A DNA stretch of 64,000 bases from Clarireedia homoeocarpa (lineage: Eukaryota > Ascomycota > Leotiomycetes > Helotiales > Rutstroemiaceae). This document shows, piece by piece, positions 34,624-45,134 of this stretch (position 1 is its first letter; each line of letters opens with the position of its first letter). The stretch spans positions 677,582 through 741,581 of the forward strand of contig LNKV01000030.1 in NCBI GenBank assembly GCA_001465935.1, read 5' to 3'. The notes beneath the pieces were generated by a model. That model did not search any database, had not been told where the DNA came from, and worked only from the letters and a program-made list of their open reading frames with translations. A program made the position numbers and the translations under genes.

Positions 34624-37526
34624 TATACTTGAGGCTTTGCTTCAATGCACTAATTTCAGCAACCGGCACGCCCCACCCGTTCTCAGCCGCAAAGACGCCT
34701 AGTTTCCAAATCTAGACTCCGTCGGCTGGTTAAACACCGGTTTCGGTTCGGCTATAATAAAAATTTGCGCCATGTAAGCATCGCGCGTGGTGCATCTAGT
34801 TCTTTCTATATTGGGTCACCGAGATGTAGCACAGGAGCGTCTAACGCCTTTTATGTGGTGCATTTGCCTCACCGGAGGAATTTCCAATTTAGAGAAGGCA
34901 CACCGAAAATTTACAGCAAGGTATAAGGCTGATTCAGATGAATTGAATTTAACTGTTACGCAATTTTGGATGTTTTAGGTACACTTGTACTTGAATTTGC
35001 ATTGAGTGAATTACGTAGCGATAAGCACAGTAAGAATGAACAAACGGTGATGTTGGGGCGGCGGCACAGTCTACTTGTACGTGCCGCACATACGTCTACT
35101 AGCAACACTTGTAGCCAAGCCATCAAATATATCCAGACCAAAAGTCCCTTGCATAAGAGGGGGGGGAGGGTACCGTATTCCTATTCAGGCTCAATTTTAT
35201 CCCAGAAGGATGCGGCACACTCGTGTTGGAGCCTTGCGCGGGAACCGATATCAAATAGATACCTCGAGCGCTGTTTTGTCTGAATGAATTTACCCCGCAA
35301 AAGTGAATCTTTGGGGAGAAGCTGAGATCGGCCACTATAGATGAAGTAGGGTAATCCCAGGAAAAAATCCCTAGGCAACAATAAATGGACTACTTAGCTC
35401 ATTTATAGATCGTAGATGCTGGCATTTCTCCATACAAGCAGGGTAACGAGAACGATAAACGACGTACATAAATTAGCCGCAATGCTGAAGCATGATTCCT
35501 TAGTAGATTGATATAAGTCTTGCATGGTTGTGCCACATGACTACATCTAGGCAAACTTTGCCTAACCTCTAGGAGTAGCCTCGTCGCAGTGACATCTCTC
35601 GACTCAGATATAGGGCATTGCTTTATGTAACTATAAAAATGAGCGTTATTTCAAATTTTGAGATGCTATCAAAAAACTTGAACCAATGATTCCTCAACGT
35701 TCTGTAAACATGTAGAGAGATTTGGTAACAAATTGCACAAGGAATGTACAAACCATTGAAGGTAGAAAAATGCATCTGCATAAAGGAGTATTGTCAGTAA
35801 TTTTGCGATTTTGGGGGGTGCTCTGAGGCTTTCTGATAGAGCGGGCGATACCTCTCGAAGGCGCAAAATTCTCCTCCATTCTATACATCATTGGTAGCCC
35901 AGACAAGCGTTGATCGACAATCGATGACTCGATGAGTATGTGAATCGTTCAGGGTTTCTCCCTTTCTGTAATAGCTAGATCAACTCCATACAGCGAGGCA
36001 TCATGCGCCTCGCTAGTACTCACAGAGAAGTGCTCATTCAGTTATTGTATGCCACCCTCTCAATCGAAAGGAAGAGATCAAGGCTAGGGAAAGTGCTCGA
36101 AGGGTCTGGCCGAAGTCTTACTCTCACTAGAGCTACCGTTTCATCCATTCACCGTAGGTGCATAGGAGTTTGGATCAGTAATTAGCCTCCCAGAAACACA
36201 AATGTAGTAGGTGTGAATGACAAGCTCATGCGGCTAACCTCTTGAACCGAGAATGCAAGACATGAGCATATTGCATAAGAATCTGGCTGAGGGCCATATG
36301 AACGCCCAACTATGCGACTCTGATGAATTTGATAATGAAGTGACTCAAGGACGTGGAGTGAAAGGCATATGCAGAATAAGCTGACTTTTCGTGACCGAAA
36401 TTTGAGGAAAGGTTGAGCAATCCTTAGATGCGCGATTCATCGCTTTTATATGTCAGAGAGCCCAGAGGCGGTGAAGTGCTGCTAGACTTCATTACATATG
36501 CTATACGACAACTCAATTTCTCGCGGTAGGCTCTCAAGCGGTGTATTTGTAAGAGTTTTGAGGAGACCCGAGAGGACAAAAGCGCCATAGTTGTACCAAG
36601 CCGAATGTTTTGAGCTATAGTCGACTGTTCAACTAATAGTAGTAATATAATACTTAGCACGCTTTTGGATTTCGCTTGCTGCAGATCCTTTTGCTTAAGC
36701 AAGGAAAAGAAAAGGAGTTGGTCTTGTATCGTACCATTTCCACTTGGAATATGAGAATCGGATGATTTAATACTGCATAAAAGCAACCCGAACCTCGAGG
36801 GGTCCCCCTATTGCTTTGTCGGTTTTCTTTGTGGCGTCAATCTGAGAGTTTGCGGTGGAGCTCTCGCTAGGAGCATAGATGTGAATGTCGCTATGGGCAT
36901 CTTCCGATCAACACGACATACGTAAGTTCGGTATCGATTCATCTACGCTTCTCATCACATGAACTATACACCGTCACTCAAACCAAGCTTCTGTGAATTT
37001 CATCAAAGGTATATCTCGTGACTGCATTACAAATGGAGTAATTGTAGAGCTTCCCCCTCCGTAATTGAATATAGACACTGGAGAAATGAAGACTGAACGT
37101 GGAAAGGTAAAGAAAAATAACGTATACGTCCTAAGATCGCTCCGTAACGACCATAACGTGAAGTACAAGGCTATAGGCTTGCAATTTCCTAATTTATTTT
37201 CGAATAAAAAAAATTTGGCCAATTTAAAGCCCCAACGTATATAGTCCAGCGGGTATTCCTCAGATAGAGGAAGCCAGTGAGGAGACCTCCTGTCTCTATA
37301 GGGCCAGTTGTGGTTTAGGCGGACTCTTAATTGAAGTATGGAAATGCCGTGCGTGCTTAAAGCAACTCGGAATACCAGGCTGAATTCTGAAAAGCCGTGG
37401 TTGTGTTGTATGCCACCTGTTATACGATAGTGTCTGTTTATTGTGCTTGGCAGTAGACATCCGTTAAAATCTATAAAAGAGCCCAGTCCTGTTGAAGTTG
37501 TCAAAGGTGCTGATCGTGATGGCCGC
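34624..37526. other. Gene-poor interval
   Basis: No gene supported. Minus-strand frames at 36424-36786 (120 codons) and 36974-37534 (186 codons) show no motif; the latter overlaps the end of the Est1-type gene. A perfect 7-bp inverted pair, GCGGCAC/GTGCCGC, lies near 35062-35090. Confidence 0.5.
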
Positions 37527-40218
37527 TCAATCATGAAGTGGTGTATCCGCTGCAGCCATCTTGTCTGATGACATGTCTTTTTCAGCGTCTAGACTGGTGC
37601 CCAAAGTTGACCAGGTCCCTGCCCTAGGTAACGTAGTATCAGTTGCAACTGAAGCAAACGTGGTCGAGCGGGACTTTAGTGACTCCAAGTCTGTATCTTT
37701 ACCATCAACAGTAAATTTTGGTCGTGAGCTGTCGAAACGAATCCACGGACCAGCATCGCAAATATGGCAAGCGAGCCACAGTATACGCTCCTTGCGTTGC
37801 TCTACCATTGACGGCAGTTCGTGGTACTTCTCTTCTTCGTCCGTCTTCTCGCTAAGAAACCATTTCTCAGGATACAACTTTTCAGTATAGATTAAACCCC
37901 GCATTGCGTAGTCTTCCGGAAAAGGGCGTACATCGTCTTTCTCCGGTAAGGGGAACTTGTCGTCTTGAATACGATCAAGCGTAACGTGTGATGTCAATAA
38001 CGTATTCAAGTAAATCGCTAGGCTTTGCCATGGGAACGCCGCTGCCAAAAGATCCATCGCGCCTGAGAAATGAGACATACGATACATAAAAACGAGAGTG
38101 CAATGAACGTAACTAAGGCAATTTGGATCGCCTATTCGCTGAAGAACAATATCAAGTGCTGAGTTGCTAAGCATTTCCGCGTGCCTAAAAGAAATCATAG
38201 AAGGAGAAAGTTCATTTTGAGTACCCTCTTGGGTACCCACCTGGGTACCCTCCATCTGAACATCAGTCTTGTCAGCCGTAGGTGGTGCGATAGCTTTCAT
38301 GATAGGATTTTCTTTAGAACCGAAGCTCAGGACCGCAACAGTATTAGAAATAGAGATCTGATAGCCTTGTTCCAGAAATTTCTTTGTTACTCGTCCTATC
38401 TGACTGTCAAGAAGCCCAAGAAATTCTTCAACTGCTGTGCCAAATCTGTCCATCGTTCTATTCGTGAACAGGTGAGCATGAGCTCTGATAAATGCAGTGT
38501 CGAGAGGAGGTAATCGGTATTGGCCTTGGCCGTTCTCGGCATTTAGAACAGGGTCAAAGAGTGTAAGAATCGATTCGCGGGCAGAGGTGAATGGTACTAC
38601 AACGCAGAGAGATTTGGCGTAGTAGTAAAGCTGCTGCAAAGCATTTGGTCTTGCCAAAATTGCAAGGTGATGGTAGAGCCTACCAGTTGTAGGAGCTTTG
38701 TTAGAAGCTTTAGAGTACCAATGGCGAGCTACTCCAGTCCACACTTCTCGATCTCTGATATCATCGTCCTCTATAGCCATCCGGTATCTTCCAAGGTCTC
38801 CGAGGCACTCAATCCAGGTGTCTTCAAATGCAGGAACAGTTTCGTACAAGAGAGCCATCATAGAATAAGCCAAATAGATGAAAGCGAGCATATGATCGAG
38901 AGATGCTGGCAATCTATGCCTTAGAAGCTCTAAGAAAGAATGGATACCATGCCGCCACATGCGCGCAGGCATCGCGTACTTTGAAGCAAGGCGACGTAGA
39001 GCCTGGCTTGCTGATGGATGCTGAGACGCCAAAAAGAAATCGTGGTGTTCGTGAAGCAACGTACGATGTAGAGCAATCAATGCTTGCCATTGTTCATTGT
39101 TAAGCTTCGGCTGAGAAGAGGAATCTCCTTGTGTCAAACCAGCTTGCTTATTATCCACCTCAATACACTTCGCTTCAACCATAACGAGTCCAGCATAGAT
39201 GCCCTTTACTTCCGCTACGAGCTGCTCCTGCGAAATGGGTCTAGTTTCCGGCTGAAGGATGATAGTATACTCTTCACCTTGAGATTTAGATTCATGATTC
39301 GAGGTATTTCTCGTATGTAGTATAGCAGGTGGGGCAGCTGATTGGCTATTGTGATGGTTGTGCTGACTTGCATGAGGGGCTGATCGTGGTACAAGCTGGG
39401 GGGAAGATTTTAGTGATCTACGATGTGTGCTTGGCTTCATCGCCTGGGCCCGTGTTTTGTTTGCTTGAATAGATGCGATGTTAGACGGATCGACCGATGA
39501 TCTTGTGAATGGTGAGTCCTGGTCCGGAGTCCACAATTGGCCCTTCGGTCTTTGAAAAGTAGGGGTTTGCCGCCGAGAGTCGATATCCATGGGAGACTGG
39601 GGTGCTTGAGCTTTGGATCGTTGCGGGGGCGGTGAACCAGAAGCCTCGCGAGACGCCGAGCCAGCGGATATCCCATCTCCGACCGCGGCTCTCTTGCGTG
39701 GCTGATCAGCTGTTATATCTTCGGGAGAATCGTCTATCGTGGTATCCTCATTTTTCGGTCCAAGGTTCAATTGTTGAAGACCTGATAATGATCTTGTTGG
39801 TTGGGGACTGTTGAGTGGCCGTTTCGCTAGCGATTGGGGTCGTCCGGTCTCCGCTCCCGCTTCAATATGAGTGTGTTTTCTTGCGAAGGATTCATCTTTC
39901 AGATGTCTTTGTTCGGATCTTGAATCTTGTCAGCCTTGATCTTGCTCGCTTCGAAGTACAGCCTCGTCAAGGAGGCCGAGTTATATTTACTGACCGTTTT
40001 GCTGCAGAATCAATCTCAACGGTTCTTCTAAACTGCTGGAGCTCGCTCGGGTTTGTAGGGAATTTATCACGATGCTCCTCCTCGGTATGCTTCCAAAGGT
40101 CTTGCGTCGAAACAAAAATAGGCCGTTCCGGACAATTAATACAAGCCCACGATTGAGTTGTAGTTTTATTGCTTTTCCGCTGATGCTGTGTCCATCGGTC
40201 TCCTAGATCTCGCTGCAT
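37527..40218 (-). CDS. Est1-type DNA/RNA-binding domain protein with N-terminal zinc finger
   Basis: Exons 39995-40218 and 37527-39918, joined across a 76-nt intron in matching phase, give 871 aa. The first exon holds a C2H2-type finger: CINC, then 14 residues, H-TEEE-H (about residues 27-50). Residues 76-320 are Pro/Ser/Arg-rich and look disordered. The central part is helical and contains LHRTLLHEHHDFFLASQHPS, then the most diagnostic segment TTGRLYHHLAILARPNALQQ and LYYYAKSLCVVVPFTSARES. This is the 14-3-3-like TPR and Est1-type region shared by telomerase Est1 and NMD proteins Ebs1/Smg5-7. Fungal proteins of this class are many and their role is mostly unknown, so telomere or mRNA-decay work is not claimed. 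Confidence 0.8.
38221..38250 (-). repeat. In-frame GTQ repeat inside the Est1-type gene
   Basis: Three spaced GGTACCC-containing units encode EGTQVGTQEGTQ in the protein, a small coding minisatellite likely to vary between strains. Confidence 0.75.
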
Positions 40219-40958
40219 ATCTGTGTAGACGTCAGTCGCAGTACCTAGGCTGATGGTAATATTTCTTTTGGGGGAGACATTGCTGAGAGTGGAGATGTGG
40301 TGTAGTTTCACAAGATATAAGTTTGGAGGCTGCTTACTTACTGAGCAAGTTGTAGGTTCTGATGCGTTTCCGCAGCCCAAAATCGCGATAATTCGGGATT
40401 GAGGCAAACAAATAGTTTGCACAGAGTGGTGGTGTTATCTTGTAAGTATTAAACTCTGAATAAATGCTCAATACCCAAGTATTGGGTTGCTCAGAAGATT
40501 GCGCAGCCGTGTGTAAGATGATATATATATCCCTTAACTTTATTCGGTTTTCTATGTATCATTAAAGTTAGCCACCTTCATGTCAATCCATGAATGTAGA
40601 GCAATCGTAAAATCAACATCTAAAATTGCAGTCACCTCCGCAGCCTCGTCTTTCACTCACCAGAATCCGAGATGTCATCGCAAGCACTGTAAGACGACCA
40701 AAAAGAACCTTGATCTTGCTTGTATCTTCGCGGCCTTACGCATCTATTCTTCCTAGCAGTTTAAACTTGGAAGTTTCGAGGTTGCAGATGAATTGGCGTT
40801 GAGATGAATATTGTCAGATGCGAAGTGTGAGGTGCTGCATCACCCCAAAATGAGCACAGCCTCATTGCCGCATAGGCATGGCTCTCTGTGGAACTGTTGG
40901 CCACAAGTATTGGCCTGGCTTTCAACCCCACATCTGAGAAAATAGATCTGGCTCTTCG
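40219..40958. other. Intergenic, upstream of the Est1-type gene
   Basis: The minus-strand frame of exon 1 stays open to about 40422 without a better start. Nothing else is recognised. Confidence 0.5.
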
Positions 40959-41052
40959 TAGGAGAAAGAACCCGCCCATTTATGGCACAGGCACAATGGG
41001 TGATTTTGGGTTGATATGGCCTGTGCCACAAATAGGCGGGGTTTTACTCCTA
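40959..41052. mobile_element. Foldback element, 94 bp core
   Basis: Inverted arms of 34 bp (40959-40992 and 41019-41052) match at 29 positions, including GTGGCACAGGC-type inner ends and TAGGAG outer ends. The pairing continues weakly outward for about 15-20 bp. No target duplication was found. It is probably a degenerate MITE. Confidence 0.6.
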
Positions 41053-41981
41053 CGTAGAGTCTGGCACCGTACTAACTTATGCGCAATGAAGGTTATTCGG
41101 AATTAAGCCTCATAAGTTAGATGCAAACACAGTGTGTCATCCTACTGGTTGAAATACTATTCATGTCTATCGCAGAAGCAGAAAAAGATATAATCCGGCG
41201 CTGATCATTATGCCACCTGGAAGTTCAATATTGGGAGTCAAACGGTTGCAGCTCTAGCTTCATAGCACTTCCTCTTTCATCAACCCATACATAATACCAA
41301 ATCCCATACAAGATCATATGGAGAACAAGGTTAATGCCTTATAGATTGGCACAGCAATCTGGATTCATTCTCCAAGTTCAGACGGAAATTTGGGAGAGTG
41401 ATTACTCGTATCCAATTCTTTGAAAAAGGCAAAGCTCCGGCTAGTTAGTTGTGAGCTACGGCCTTTGGAGACAACGGACCCTTGTCTGAAGGCATTTCCA
41501 GCAACCTATCACTTAAAGTCAAAACAATGCCATATAGGAGATGGTCCTACATGATTCGAGTGTGCTCTAGTGAGTCGAGTAAGAAGCCGAGGTGGACACC
41601 GGGAGAAGCGATAGAGCCGTCAGTAAAGGATAGTTAATCGATGCTATAGTGCTAAGAGACGAACATGGAAATTGTTCTCCTAATTTGTTGATGTTAAAAT
41701 GGAGCAGGAAAGCGCACAGTCGGATGATCAAATACGATAACTGAGTACGAGAAGGAAAACAAACAAAAGATACGGAATGAAAGAGTGCGTGGTAGACTGG
41801 AGCACTTTTTGCCTACTCAATGAGAAAGGTGCTAGAGGTGGATTGATAAAATGCTAACCTCGACACCACTGTCTGCACTTGCACGTGGAATGAGAGCAGA
41901 GAATAATAATTCGTACTTGGAATCAGAGAGGCTCCATCCAGCGTACATTAGAAAACCACAATTAAAGCTAATATCTGAGTC
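41053..41981. other. Intergenic
   Basis: No gene seen between the foldback and the 3' end of the URN1 gene. Confidence 0.5.
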
Positions 41982-43712
41982 CTACTTCTCGGTATTGTCG
42001 CTTTCTGCTAGGTATCCCAATAGTCCTTTCTTGGACACAGCCATTGCACGTTCAATCTCGGCCTCCTCCTCCCTCAATCGACCCTTGCCAAATTGCAAAG
42101 CTTTCTGTTGTCTTCGTTTTTCTTCGGCTACCCGCCTTTCTCGTTCGTACAAAGCTTTCTGTCTTCTTTCTTTCTCCCGCCTCTGCTTGATAGCATCTTC
42201 ATTCTCTTCTACTGCCGTCAATTCCGCTGGTGGTGGGAGAGTTGTAATGAACGCTTCTATTAGAGGATCTCGGATCGAGGGATTGAGTGAGATATATCTG
42301 ATATCCGAGAGTACTGTTGGAGGTAGATGAGAGCTGAGTGTGGAATTGCTCAGAACGGATAATGGCTGAGATTTGAGGAGAGTAGATAGATCGGACTTGA
42401 GAGTAGATTGTGGTAGCTTTAATCTGTTGATATGATCCCTGTACAGCCTTTCTCGGTCCTTTTCTAACAATGATGGATCTCGCATCTCAGGTTCTTTTTT
42501 GTATCTGCGTTTGAATTCTGGCCAGTAAAGTTTCGGTGTAGCATGTTTTTGTAAGAATGCCAAATAAGGAATTCGTGGATCCTTCTTTTCTTCTTTTGCT
42601 CGTAGTTCACGGAGCTCATGAATCCTCTCCCTGGACCATTCATCCCATACCTCTCTTCGCGATTTCATATTTGGAAGTGCAGTGTATCTGGTGTCCTCCA
42701 CAATCTTACCATCGTCAATCAACTTATCCCATGGTGTGTAGGGATTTATACCATAGTCGTTCAATAGGTCCTTGAAAAGAGCTACAGAATCCTCATGTGT
42801 CAATTCCAGGCCTTCTGCACCTGGCTCCCAACCTTCCATATTGCCGTCATCATACTCGCCTGGATCCAGACCATATTCCTGACCCATAGCCGCGAGCTGG
42901 TATGCAATGTCATCCTCGTTGAATTCCACCGGTTCTTCAGGTTGGGGCTCCTCGGTTCGCTGTCGTTTCGACGGGTTTTCCTCAACGTCCTCTCCTTCTT
43001 CATCGGTGACCTCCACTTCTTCATACTCAGAGTCATCATCCTCCACATTATCCATAGACTTATTCGATAGCATTAGAGCTGGTTGCGCCTCCGTTTCCAC
43101 ATCCCGAGCAGGTTCTTGAGCTTTCGCAAATGCTTCTGCCTTTTCCCTAATTCTGGCTTGGTCTAGTTTTAGTATTCCGTCCTTCAATTTGTCTGGAATG
43201 CGCCAGAAACTTTGGTCCTTTTCGGTATTGTATACGAATCTCCTTCCATATTTTGTATGTACCAGCACCCATGGTTCACAGCCAGGGATAGGATGACGCG
43301 ACTTCGGTTTATCAATTGGTTGAGGTCGACTCTCGCGTGAACGATCATGTCCACCTCTACCTCCTCTCTGGCTAATGAACCCACCTCGTCCACCGTGAAA
43401 CTGTGCTTGCGCATTTGGATGGTAATTGTTGAAATTGGGTCCAGGGCTTGGTACGGGATTCCCTACTGATTGATATTGTAGGAAGCTTTGGGAAGGATTC
43501 ACAGTAGGGACTGGAGGCTCTACTTTCGGAACTGGTCTCGTGTATGTCGACTGCTTCGTCTCGGCATTGTAGTAATAAGTATGGCCTTGCTAGATCAGAT
43601 ATACAAGGTAGACACAATGTAGTGGAGAATTCATACCTGTAGGAGCTTTATGCTCAGCCCATCCCGTTGGTAAAGGAGGCGGGAGAGTTTGTTTGTGAGT
43701 AGATTTCAGCAT
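41982..43712 (-). CDS. URN1: WW/FF-domain protein (URN1-like, splicing/transcription linked)
   Basis: Nuclear protein of the Urn1/Dre4 type, linked to pre-mRNA splicing. Exons 43637-43712 and 41982-43585 (intron 51 nt) give 559 aa. The first WW domain crosses the intron: LPTGWAEHKAPTGHTYYYN, then KQSTYTRP (about residues 12-42). An RGG-rich linker (FHGGRGGFISQRGGRGG) follows. A second, WW-like unit reads PWVLVHTKYGRRFVYNTEKD then SFWRIPDKL (about 125-160). An acidic stretch precedes the FF domain (about 290-355: DSVALFKDLLNDYGINPYTP, then WDKLIDDGKIVEDTRY). The C-terminus is a long charged helix rich in Glu/Arg/Lys/Gln. Confidence 0.88.
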
Positions 43713-44119
43713 GCTAGCAGAAACATTAAAGAGAATGGAAAAGTGTTAAGAATTTGTATATCCTCAATCGCAATCGTCGTCAGGTATCATACGCAGAACA
43801 ATTTATTAAGTTTACTTATCAATTTAAAGCTATCAGGATACCCATGAGGATAGATGGCAAGGCCGCAAGGCACATAATTCTCCCGCTGGCGCTAAGCTCC
43901 GCACTAGTTCTAAGCTACGCTACGCGTAGTTGCTCGTGCCTGGCGCTTCAATTAGTGGTACAGTGGAATAGCGACGAAGACATACCAAACAAACACCCCA
44001 GACGAAGAAGATTTATATCTGCAATCCTTTGAAGGTAGCTAAGGTTAAAGGAAGTTTTCGCTATCTCTCCATTTTGATTGTGCCCCTCTTCCAACAAATA
44101 CCTTGAGCAAGTCGCTGCC
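43713..44119. promoter_or_regulatory. Divergent promoter region URN1 / PRE9
   Basis: About 400 bp lie between the two divergent start codons. A perfect PACE-type proteasome element was not found. Confidence 0.5.
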
Positions 44120-45046
44120 ATGTCGAGAAGATACGATTCCAGAGTAAGCTCCAAACAATTGATAAACACCATGAGCTTAGCTAACCTCAAGGCAAGACAA
44201 CCATCTTCTCTCCTGAAGGTCGTCTCTACCAAGTAGAATATGCTCTAGAGGCTATTTCCCATGCTGGTACCGCATTAGGAATATTAGCAAAGGATGGAAT
44301 TGTTCTGGCGGCTGAAAGAAAGGTTACGAGCAAGCTCTTGGAACAAGATACCTCAGCAGAGAAGCTTTACATCTTGAATGAGTAAATTCTTAAACCACAG
44401 ATTGTGCAGAATCTAAGCTAATCCGCAGTAAAGCAACATGATCTGCGCCGTGGCAGGCATGACCGCTGACGCCAACATCCTCATCAACTACGCCCGTCAA
44501 GCCGCTCAGCGTTACCTCCTCACTTATAACGAAGATATTCCTTGCGAACAACTCGTGCGAAGGTTATGTGATTTGAAGCAAGGTTACACGCAGCATGGAG
44601 GTCTTCGTCCCTTTGGTGTTTCTTTCATCTATGCAGGCTATGATCCTCAGAGAGAGTTCCAACTGTATCAGAGCAACCCTAGTGGAAACTATGGTGGATG
44701 GAAAGCTACAAGTGTCGGTGCCAACAATGCCAGTGCTCAGAGTCTGTTAAAGCAGGACTACAAGGAAGACTGTGACTTGAAAGAGGCATGTGGAATGGCG
44801 GTCAAGGTTCTGAGCAAGACGATGGATTCCACGAAGTTAAGCAGCGAGAAGAGTATGTAACATCTACTTATTTCTTCATTGAGTTACACTAATCGTCCTA
44901 TAGTTGAGTTTGCTACGGTCGGCAAGACAAAGGATGGCAGAATCTACCACCACTTGTGGGGTGCTGATGAGATTACGACTTTATTGAAGGAGCACGACTT
45001 AGCCAAAGATGAGACTGGAGCAGACGGTGACCGAATAGTCAGCTAG
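44120..45046 (+). CDS. PRE9: 20S proteasome subunit alpha-3 (PSMA4)
   Basis: Structural alpha-ring subunit of the 20S proteasome. Exons 44120-44143, 44197-44381, 44434-44852 and 44904-45046 give 256 aa, with matching phases. The start [20 protein letters not shown] then VEYALEAI is the alpha-subunit signature. HAGTALGILAKDGIVLAAER, AEKLYILNDNMICAVAGMTA and GGLRPFGVSFIYAGYD are typical of alpha-3. Alpha subunits lack the catalytic Thr, as here. The C-terminal tail is acidic. The third exon starts two bases before its ATG, using acceptor TAAAG. The gene converges with the next minus-strand gene, with 88 bp between stops. Confidence 0.95.
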
Positions 45047-45134
45047 ATTTGGTTTTAACGGTCCAATTACTGATTATGTAACAACAACAAATACCAAGCA
45101 CTTCATTTGAAGCAGTTATCACGCTCCATGGGTC

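Noticed and set aside
36974..37534. 186-codon minus-strand frame overlapping the end of the Est1-type gene
   Set aside because: No motif, odd composition, overlap with a well-supported gene on the same strand; probably 3' untranslated sequence.
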